From Candidatus Altimarinota bacterium (GTDB taxonomy: Bacteria; Patescibacteriota; Gracilibacteria; BD1-5; UBA2023), in NCBI GenBank assembly GCA_023230505.1, contig JALNXF010000028.1, forward strand, positions 1 to 5,466: a stretch of 5,466 bases of DNA. Direction: 5' to 3'. Below, one piece after another: positions 1 to 5,234 of this stretch (position 1 is its first letter; each line of letters opens with the position of its first letter). Under the pieces are notes generated by a model. The model saw only the letters and a list, made by a program, of their open reading frames with translations. It did not search any database and was not told the DNA's origin. Made by a program: the position numbers and the translations under genes.

Positions 1-750
1 AATATCGCAGCTGCTGCATTAAAGCAAGGAAAATTTGTAGTATATTATACTTTAGAATTATTAGATACTTATGTTGCACTGAGATTTGATACATTATTAA
101 CTGGTATTACTCCTTCGAGTTTAAAATATCACATTGACGACGTCAGGGAAAGTGTAAAAAACATTCATCCAGATGGAGAGTTATTGACACAATATTATCC
201 ACCAAGTAGTGCGTCATCATTAACAATCGAATCAAATTTACAGTTAATTAAATTAATGCACCGAAGAAAGCCAGATTTAATTTTGGTTGATTATGCTGAT
301 TTATTAAAACCATCTTATATCGATCGAAGATTAAGAACTGATGAAAATTTAAGTAATATTTATACTGAATTAAAGGGGATAGCTGGAAAATTTGAATGTC
401 CAATGTACACCGTTAGTCAGACCAATCGGAGTGGGAGCCAAAAAGAAATAATTGAGGGGTTTGATATATCTGATGCATTTAGTAAAATTTTCATAGCTGA
501 TTTAGTTTTATCATTCTCTCGATTATTAAATGATAAAATATCTGGAACGGGTAGAATGACAGCTCTACATAATAGATATGGTCCGGACGGAATAACATTT
601 CCAAGTAAAATAAATTTTGCAACAGGAAAAGTATCATTATATGCTCCCGAATCTGAATCTGGTAAAGAACTTAAAAAAGATATGGAAAATGGTGGTGAAG
701 GAACTAGAAAATATTTGAAAAATAAATTAGATGAATTAGGAATTCATTAG
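1..750 (+). CDS. DnaB-like replicative DNA helicase, C-terminal RecA-fold domain (5' partial)
   Basis: The reading frame is open from base 1 and ends at TAG 748-750, giving 249 residues of a gene that begins upstream; Walker A lies outside the window. The visible part matches the C-terminal ATPase of SF4 helicases (DnaB, T4 gp41). 'YTLEL' near residues 16-20 corresponds to the 'SLEM' catalytic-Glu motif. Walker B 'LILVDYADLL' ends in Asp near residue 97. 'YTVSQTNRSG' near 136-145 is the sensor motif H3. 'HNRYGPDG' near 190-197 matches the DnaB 'KQRNGPTG' arginine-finger motif. Such enzymes form hexamers that unwind DNA at the fork by ATP hydrolysis. The last 30 or so residues are a charged, Gly/Lys/Glu-rich tail. 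An internal TTG at 184 is not the start, because conserved helicase sequence continues upstream of it. A KaiC- or RecA-like ATPase is a less likely alternative. The gene leads a tightly packed run ending in nrdJ. Confidence 0.87.
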   Translation, partial: NIAAAALKQGKFVVYYTLELLDTYVALRFDTLLTGITPSSLKYHIDDVRESVKNIHPDGELLTQYYPPSSASSLTIESNLQLIKLMHRRKPDLILVDYADLLKPSYIDRRLRTDENLSNIYTELKGIAGKFECPMYTVSQTNRSGSQKEIIEGFDISDAFSKIFIADLVLSFSRLLNDKISGTGRMTALHNRYGPDGITFPSKINFATGKVSLYAPESESGKELKKDMENGGEGTRKYLKNKLDELGIH

Positions 751-759
751 AAGAAAATA

Positions 760-1326
760 ATGGACAAATCAAAATTAAAAAAAATAATTAAAGAAGAAAT
801 AAATGATTTTTTCTTCGATAAACTTATAGAAAATTATGATTGGTTAAAAACAAATAATTTTGGATTTATTCAATCTAGTTTTCTGCATTTATTAAAAGAA
901 TATAGAGTAAATTTAAACAACATTTATGAATCTAAAAAAATTGTGTTTCCTCAATTTGGAACTGGTTATGTATTTAAAGATTCAACTGATAAGGAGCATG
1001 TGTCAGCAATACAAAAAACAGGAACAATAAAAATAGGAGTATTAGTTAAAACAACTAATGATAACCCTGTTATTTTAACACGTAAAATAAATTCAACAAA
1101 TGATGAAAAAATTCTTAATACTCATATATCGAACATCATTAAATTAATCGATGAATTAAAATTAATAAAAATAGATTTTTCTCCCGAATCAAGTGATCAA
1201 TTTTACAATGCAAGAAAAAGATTATTTATGAATATAGTAAATCAATTTCCTGATAAAGTTGAAGATGTTAGAACTAATGGAGATAATTTTGAAATATTTT
1301 TGAAACAACAAAATTTGGAGAAATAA
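760..1326 (+). CDS. Hypothetical protein, 188 residues, between helicase and nrdJ
   Basis: I do not recognise this family. The ATG lies 9 nt after the helicase stop, and the TAA at 1324-1326 directly abuts the nrdJ ATG, so the three genes are probably one transcript. The leader AGAAGAAAATA offers at best a weak ribosome site. The protein is rich in Lys, Asn and Ile, contains no Cys, and shows no signal peptide or membrane segment, so it is probably cytoplasmic. Residues 1-25 are a charged amphipathic stretch beginning 'MDKSKLKKIIKEEI', an N-terminal pattern I associate with many small phage proteins. The middle (about 60-110) looks beta-rich, with 'FPQFGTGYVF' and 'GTIKIGVLVK'. Residues 112-135 and 145-165 look helical. 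Codon and base use match the neighbours, so it is not an obvious recent arrival. Position suggests a replication accessory or nucleotide-metabolism role, but nothing in the sequence proves it. Confidence 0.85.
   Translation: MDKSKLKKIIKEEINDFFFDKLIENYDWLKTNNFGFIQSSFLHLLKEYRVNLNNIYESKKIVFPQFGTGYVFKDSTDKEHVSAIQKTGTIKIGVLVKTTNDNPVILTRKINSTNDEKILNTHISNIIKLIDELKLIKIDFSPESSDQFYNARKRLFMNIVNQFPDKVEDVRTNGDNFEIFLKQQNLEK
1317..1320 (+). promoter_or_regulatory. Shine-Dalgarno GGAG for nrdJ
   Basis: GGAG lies inside the last codons of the 188-residue upstream gene, 6 nt before the ATG at 1327, which is an ideal distance. It is the only good Shine-Dalgarno match in the window; the other starts have A-rich leaders. 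It supports the chosen nrdJ start and suggests nrdJ can be initiated independently of readthrough from the abutting upstream stop codon. Confidence 0.6.
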
Positions 1327-3840
1327 ATGGATACTTATACAAGAGAAGAAGTATATAATGCAACATTGGATTATTTTAAAGGAGACACATTTGCAACAGA
1401 TGTTTGGGTGAATAAATATTCATTAAAGGAAGTTAATAATGAAACAAATCAAATAATTTATTATGAAAAAACTCCCAATGATATGTTTCATAGGCTTTCT
1501 AAAGAATTCGCAAGAATAGAAAAGAAATATCCTAACCCATTATCAGAAGATGAAATATTTGAATTATTAAAAGATTTTAAATATGTTATACCACAAGGGG
1601 GACCATTATCAGGAATAGGTAATGATTTTCAAGTTAATTCATTATCTAATTGTTTTGTTATTGGAAATAAATTAGATTCATATGGTGCAATATTTCAAAC
1701 CGATCAAGAGCAGGTTCAATTAATGAAACGTAGAGGTGGAGTCGGTCATGATTTATCCTATTTACGACCGAAAGGTACTAAAGTAAATAATTCAGCATTA
1801 ACATCAACTGGAATAGTCCCTTTCATGGAAAGATATTCTAATTCAACTAAAGAAGTAGCACAAGAAGGAAGAAGGGGGGCTTTGTTATTGTCTATTGACG
1901 TGAAGCATCCCGATGCAGAAAGTTTTATTGATGCCAAGTTAACAGAAGGAAAAGTAACTGGGGCGAATATATCTGTTAAATTATCAGATGAATTTATGAA
2001 CTCGGCTTTTTCCGACGGAAAGTTTATTCAACAATTTCCAATTGATTCTAGTAATCCAAGTATTAAAAAGGAAATTGACTCTATACAACTTTGGAAAAAA
2101 ATAGTTCATAATGCATGGAGCTCAGCCGAGCCAGGAATTTTATTTTGGGATAATATTATTAAAGAGTCATTACCAGATTGTTATAAAGATTTCGGATTCG
2201 AATCAATTAGCACAAACCCTTGTTCAGAAATTTCGATTTGTTTTTATGGAACGTGCATTTTAATAACAAATAATTTATATTCATATGTTATAAATCCTTT
2301 TACTAAAAATGCAAGTTTTGATTTTGACCGATTTAAATCAAATATCATGAAGGCTCAAAGGTTAATTGATGATCTTGTGGATTTAGAACTTGAAAAAGTT
2401 GATAAAATTTTACTAAAAATAAAAAATGACCCCGAACCAAAAGAAGTAAAAATAATTGAATTGAATCTTTGGAACAAAATAAAAGAAAAAATAATTCAAG
2501 GTCGGCGAACTGGGTTAGGTATAACAGCTGAAGGTGATATGCTCGCTGCTATGGGGTTAATATATGGTACTAAAGAAGCTACTGAATTTGCAGTTCAAGT
2601 TCAAAAAGAATTTACTATTTCAGCATATTTATCAGATAGTATTCTTGCTAAAGAACGCGGGCCATTTCCAATTTATAATTTTGAATTAGAAAAAGAAAAT
2701 TTATTTTTGAAAAGAATATTTAATGAATCTAATAAATTAAAAGAATCTATAAAAAAATATGGCCGAAGAAATATTGCATGTCTTACTATTTCTCCAACTG
2801 GTTCTGTAAGTACATTAACTCAAACCACGTCTGGTATTGAACCAGCTTTTTTGATATCATATAAAAGAAGAAGAAAAACCAATCCAACTGATAAAAATTC
2901 TACAGTTAGTTATACTGATAAAGAAGGAGTTCGATGGGAAGAATATAATGTGTTTCATCATAAATTTGAGAAATGGCTTGAAGTAAACGGGTATAATGTA
3001 GAAGAAGTAAAATCCTATTCAAATGATGAGTTAAATCTTATTATAGAAAAATCTCCATATTTCAAAGCAACAACTCGAGATGTAAATTGGGTAGAAAAAG
3101 TAAAAATGCAGGGGAAGTTGCAAAAGTGGACAGATCATAGCATTTCAGCGACTACAAATCTCCCAAATTCAGCAACTGAAGAATTGGTTTCTCAAGTTTA
3201 TGAGACGGCGTGGAGATCAGGATGTAAAGGTCATACTGTTTATAGAGAAGGATCGAGGCAAGGTGTATTAATATCTAATGAAATAAAACCAAGAGAATTA
3301 AATACTATTACAAAAAATAATGCTCCCAAAAGACCAGTAAAACTAAAATGTAACATACATCAAATTACAGCTAAAGGACAAGAGTGGATTGTTTTAGTTG
3401 GAATGATGAATGGGGGTGATAGTAAACCTACACCATATGAAGTATTTGCATTTAAAAAGAAAAATATTGCAATTGGTCCAAAAATTGATAAAGGAATATT
3501 ACATAGAAAAAAATCAGGCTATTATAATTTAGAAATCGAAGGTGTCATTACATTAGAAAATATTACTGAATTATTTGAACAGGATGAAGAAGAAGCATTA
3601 ACAAGGCAAATTTCTTTGAATTTAAGACATGGATGTGATGTTAAGTTTATTGTAGAACAATTAAATAAAGCTGAAGGAACTGTTGCATCGTTTAGTAAAG
3701 CTATTATGAGGGCATTAAAAAAATATATTGATGACTCAACAGAAGTTAAAGGTGAACTTTGCCCAACATGTGGAGAAAAATTAGTATATATTGAGGGATG
3801 TGTTAGATGTGTAAGTTGTAGTTTTAGTAAATGTGGATAA
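1327..3840 (+). CDS. nrdJ: Class II (adenosylcobalamin-dependent) ribonucleotide reductase NrdJ
   Basis: Complete, 837 residues, a normal length for the long NrdJ form, with no intein. It reduces ribonucleotides to deoxyribonucleotides using a thiyl radical generated from coenzyme B12, so it needs neither oxygen nor a small subunit. Residues 1-100 are the N-terminal region with 'PQGGPLSGIGN' (89-99). Cys109 in 'SLSNCFV' and Cys310 in 'YGTC' form the active-site redox pair. 'NPCSE' holds Asn297, thiyl Cys299 and Glu301; the Cys299 to Cys310 spacing equals that of Thermotoga NrdJ (322/333). 'QLMKRRGGVGHDLS' (131-144), 'QEGRRGALL' (179-187), 'GRRTGLGITAEGD' (392-404), phosphate-binding 'SPTGS' (489-493) and 'GCKGHTVYREGSRQG' (632-646) are family hallmarks. 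A TSCPD-like domain spans about 685-800. The tail has CPTC (812-815), CVRC (825-828) and the thiol pair Cys831/Cys836, which should relay electrons from thioredoxin. No cobalamin riboswitch can precede it because it abuts the upstream gene. It most resembles Bacteroidetes NrdJ. Confidence 0.97.
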   Translation: MDTYTREEVYNATLDYFKGDTFATDVWVNKYSLKEVNNETNQIIYYEKTPNDMFHRLSKEFARIEKKYPNPLSEDEIFELLKDFKYVIPQGGPLSGIGNDFQVNSLSNCFVIGNKLDSYGAIFQTDQEQVQLMKRRGGVGHDLSYLRPKGTKVNNSALTSTGIVPFMERYSNSTKEVAQEGRRGALLLSIDVKHPDAESFIDAKLTEGKVTGANISVKLSDEFMNSAFSDGKFIQQFPIDSSNPSIKKEIDSIQLWKKIVHNAWSSAEPGILFWDNIIKESLPDCYKDFGFESISTNPCSEISICFYGTCILITNNLYSYVINPFTKNASFDFDRFKSNIMKAQRLIDDLVDLELEKVDKILLKIKNDPEPKEVKIIELNLWNKIKEKIIQGRRTGLGITAEGDMLAAMGLIYGTKEATEFAVQVQKEFTISAYLSDSILAKERGPFPIYNFELEKENLFLKRIFNESNKLKESIKKYGRRNIACLTISPTGSVSTLTQTTSGIEPAFLISYKRRRKTNPTDKNSTVSYTDKEGVRWEEYNVFHHKFEKWLEVNGYNVEEVKSYSNDELNLIIEKSPYFKATTRDVNWVEKVKMQGKLQKWTDHSISATTNLPNSATEELVSQVYETAWRSGCKGHTVYREGSRQGVLISNEIKPRELNTITKNNAPKRPVKLKCNIHQITAKGQEWIVLVGMMNGGDSKPTPYEVFAFKKKNIAIGPKIDKGILHRKKSGYYNLEIEGVITLENITELFEQDEEEALTRQISLNLRHGCDVKFIVEQLNKAEGTVASFSKAIMRALKKYIDDSTEVKGELCPTCGEKLVYIEGCVRCVSCSFSKCG

Positions 3841-3848
3841 TAGTTTTG

Positions 3849-3895
3849 AATTATTAACGAAATTTTTTTATATTTATAAAAAATTGTTAATTATT
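3849..3895 (+). terminator. Long AT-rich hairpin with T tract after nrdJ (possible terminator)
   Basis: Nine bases after the nrdJ stop, two arms pair: AATTATTAAC (3849-3858) with GTTAATTATT (3886-3895), one T/T mismatch, then AATTTTTT (3861-3868) with AAAAAATT (3878-3885) and a final AT/AT, closing a 4-nt loop ATTT (3872-3875). Bulges are GA (3859-3860) and T3869. About 19 base pairs form, only one of them G-C. T-rich sequence (to 3898) overlaps and follows the outer arm. This fits a weak rho-independent terminator or 3'-end stabiliser for the helicase-nrdJ transcript. The near absence of GC is atypical, and some pairing is expected by chance in such AT-rich DNA. Confidence 0.4.
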
Positions 3896-3926
3896 TTTAA
3901 TATGAGAAACAAAAAAAATAAATGAA

Positions 3927-4163
3927 ATGATTGATCGAATACTTACCGACAATCACATAAGATTTATGTTTAGTCCAGATGGCAAGGATCAAGTTTGGTT
4001 TGATGACAATTCTGATCTTCAAATAGTGGTGGAAGAAGACGAAACTATGTTATTTTTTCGTGGAACTACTGAAGTCAAAAGGTTATCTAATAATGAATAT
4101 AACGTTGATCCTTTAAATGAAACCAATATCTATCAGACATTAATCGAGCAAGGAATATGTTGA
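3927..4163 (+). CDS. Small acidic hypothetical protein, 78 residues
   Basis: No family recognised. The ATG at 3927 is the first start after an in-frame TGA at 3903-3905, so the N-terminus is constrained; the next Met is residue 14. There is no Shine-Dalgarno sequence, only an A-rich leader. The protein has about 16 Asp/Glu against 6 Lys/Arg, so it is clearly acidic. Residues 10-50 look like alternating short beta strands ('IRFMFSPDGKDQVWFDD', 'LQIVVEED', 'TMLFFRG'), suggesting a compact beta domain. There is no signal peptide or membrane segment and only one Cys, at the C-terminus. It is the first gene after the nrdJ hairpin and its 3' end runs into the membrane microprotein region. Coding status rests on the length of the open frame, its fit in the array and plausible protein composition. 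Confidence 0.75.
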   Translation: MIDRILTDNHIRFMFSPDGKDQVWFDDNSDLQIVVEEDETMLFFRGTTEVKRLSNNEYNVDPLNETNIYQTLIEQGIC

Positions 4164-4189
4164 TTCATTATCAAAAAAAATTATTTATT

Positions 4190-4300
4190 ATGAAAAATGA
4201 AGAAGAAAAAATACCCCTTTTAATAAAAATAGCTTTGGGATTTTCAGTATTTTGGTTGGTAATACTTTGTTTAGCTTTAATTGTAAAATTCTCATTATAA
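4190..4300 (+). CDS. Single-pass membrane microprotein, 36 residues
   Basis: This frame (ATG 4190, TAA 4298-4300) fills almost exactly the space between the 78-residue gene and the DHH gene. It encodes a charged head 'MKNEEEK' (1-7) followed by a strongly hydrophobic segment at about 8-32 ('IALGFSVFWLVILCLALIV' at 14-32) and a short tail 'KFSL'. This is the pattern of a one-helix membrane protein. There is no signal-peptidase motif. An in-frame ATG at 4157 would add 11 residues, overlapping the upstream stop by 7 nt (ATGTTGA). AAGGA at 4150-4154 sits only 2 nt before that ATG, too close for an ideal ribosome site, so I prefer 4190 but cannot exclude 4157. Function unknown; small phage membrane proteins include holin-like, spanin and superinfection-exclusion proteins, but nothing specific identifies any of these. 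Confidence 0.62.
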   Translation: MKNEEEKIPLLIKIALGFSVFWLVILCLALIVKFSL

Positions 4301-4310
4301 AAATAAAATC

Positions 4311-5159
4311 ATGATTTGTATTTATCATTCAATAGATTTAGATGGTTGGGCTAGTGCGGCAATTGTTCTAAAAAAATATCCTGAAGTTAAATTATTTGGG
4401 TATGATTATGGACAAAAAATTCCTAATATTCCCGAGGATACTGAAATAATTTTAACAGATATTTCTTTTCCAATGGAAGAAATGAAAAAATTAAAATCTA
4501 AGTTTAAAAAGGTTATTTGGATTGATCATCATATAAGCGCAATTAAAGAATTTCAAAAAACTTTTACTAAAGAGGAAGCTGATGAATTTATAACCGAATT
4601 TCCAAAAACTAATGAATTAGTTTCGGCTTGTGAATTAACATGGAGATATTTATACCCCGATACAGAAAAACTAGATTCAATAGAATTACTGGGATCATAT
4701 GATAGTTTTAGACATAAAGAAGCAAATCAAAAATTTACTGAGGATGAAACAATGAATTATCAGTATGGAGCTAGATCAAAAGCTAATTCACCCGAATCTT
4801 GTTATGATGTAATTTTTAAGGATGATATACATGATATAATGAATGACGGTAAAATAATTTTCAATTATTTAAAAATCGAAGCAAGAAATGCTTATGAAAA
4901 ATTATCATTTCCGATGATGATAGGTGGTAAGAAATTTATTGCTATAAATGCTGACAGATTAAATTTTAAAACATTTGGTATAGATTATCACACAGATGGA
5001 TATGATGGGCAAGCTTGTTTTAGATTTCAAGATAAAATTTGGAAATTTAGTATATATAACGAAAATGGAAAAATAGATTGTTCCGAAATTGCTAAAAAAT
5101 ATGGGGGCGGGGGTCACCGCGGAGCTGCGGGATTTAGTTTGAACCGGTTGCCATTTTAG
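4311..5159 (+). CDS. DHH/DHHA1-family phosphoesterase, NrnA/NrnB-like oligoribonuclease
   Basis: Complete, 282 residues, cytoplasmic. DHH motif I is 'HSIDLDG' (6-12) with metal ligands Asp9 and Asp11. Motif II is Asp50 in 'ILTDIS'. Motif III is the signature 'IDHH' (71-74). Motif IV is probably Asp131 in 'LGSYDSF'. The C-terminal DHHA1 substrate-binding motif 'GGGGHRGAAGF' is at 265-275. All expected catalytic residues are therefore present. Family members use two Mn2+ ions to cleave very short RNA or DNA (2-5 nt, 'nanoRNA'), pAp, or linear and cyclic dinucleotides. Length and the 'YHSIDLDGWASA' opening fit NrnB-like proteins better than the larger RecJ or membrane-bound GdpP. The start is secure because motif I begins six residues in, as is usual for the family. 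The ATG lies 10 nt after the microprotein stop with an A-rich leader. Near nrdJ and the helicase, a role in recycling nucleotides for phage DNA synthesis is plausible but inferred. Confidence 0.94.
   Translation: MICIYHSIDLDGWASAAIVLKKYPEVKLFGYDYGQKIPNIPEDTEIILTDISFPMEEMKKLKSKFKKVIWIDHHISAIKEFQKTFTKEEADEFITEFPKTNELVSACELTWRYLYPDTEKLDSIELLGSYDSFRHKEANQKFTEDETMNYQYGARSKANSPESCYDVIFKDDIHDIMNDGKIIFNYLKIEARNAYEKLSFPMMIGGKKFIAINADRLNFKTFGIDYHTDGYDGQACFRFQDKIWKFSIYNENGKIDCSEIAKKYGGGGHRGAAGFSLNRLPF
5107..5130 (+). other. GC-rich island with two mutually exclusive short hairpins
   Basis: Within the codons for the DHHA1 glycine motif, GCGG (5107-5110), CCGC (5117-5120) and GCGG (5127-5130) are spaced by two 6-nt loops. 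The central CCGC can pair with either flank but not both. The surrounding 5103-5131 segment is mostly G and C in a genome fragment near 30% GC. The stems are only 4 bp, so a regulatory role is unproven; the glycine-rich protein motif partly explains the composition. Confidence 0.3.
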
Positions 5160-5190
5160 CATTTTTCGGATTCTATTCAATATTATAATT

Positions 5191-5220
5191 TTGACATCTT
5201 GAAATTTTTAATGGGATATT
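5191..5220 (+). promoter_or_regulatory. Candidate sigma-70-type promoter upstream of the last gene
   Basis: The 75-nt gap contains a perfect -35 hexamer TTGACA (5191-5196), an 18-nt spacer and GATATT (5215-5220, 4 of 6 to TATAAT). A start of transcription near 5227 would leave a leader of about 8 nt before the ATG at 5235, which is short. A separate TATAAT at 5184-5189 lacks a good -35. The same stretch also carries TAATTTTG (5186-5193), which fits the Bacteroidetes -7 consensus TAnnTTTG, but that string also occurs inside genes here. The gap is one of only two longer than 60 nt, which favours some regulatory signal. Confidence 0.3.
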
Positions 5221-5224
5221 TCAA
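5199..5224 (+). repeat. Perfect inverted repeat TTGAAAT / ATTTCAA
   Basis: TTGAAAT (5199-5205) and ATTTCAA (5218-5224) are exact reverse complements around 12 nt. They lie in the only gap between the DHH gene and the next ORF and overlap the promoter candidate, so they could be an operator or a small RNA stem near the ribosome site. A 7-bp match is not rare in AT-rich DNA, so chance is a real possibility. No GC-rich terminator follows the DHH gene in the rest of this gap. Confidence 0.35.
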
Positions 5225-5234
5225 ATAATTAAAT

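Noticed and set aside
184..186. TTG as the start of the first gene
   Set aside because: Conserved helicase sequence (the 'YTLEL' motif) continues in the same frame back to base 1, so the true start is outside the window.
278..285. TAnnTTTG strings as Bacteroidetes promoters
   Set aside because: Exact matches also occur inside genes (278-285 and 855-862, with more near the end of the 188-residue gene), because Asn-Phe codons create them; alone the motif does not identify a promoter.
1240..1326. Cobalamin riboswitch before nrdJ
   Set aside because: The region is coding to the last base before the ATG, and I see no B12-box-like conserved element or room for the large aptamer.
3922..3930. Minimal ORF ATG AAA TGA overlapping the next start codon
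   Set aside because: Two codons overlapping the ATG at 3927 could be a regulatory start-stop, but such strings are common by chance in A-rich leaders.
5103..5131. Possible G-quadruplex
   Set aside because: Only three separated runs of three or more G are present unless a five-G run is split, so a standard intramolecular quadruplex is not supported.
4959..5180. 73-codon open frame on the minus strand
   Set aside because: It lies antisense to the conserved end of the DHH gene and its translation has no recognisable features; it is a shadow frame.
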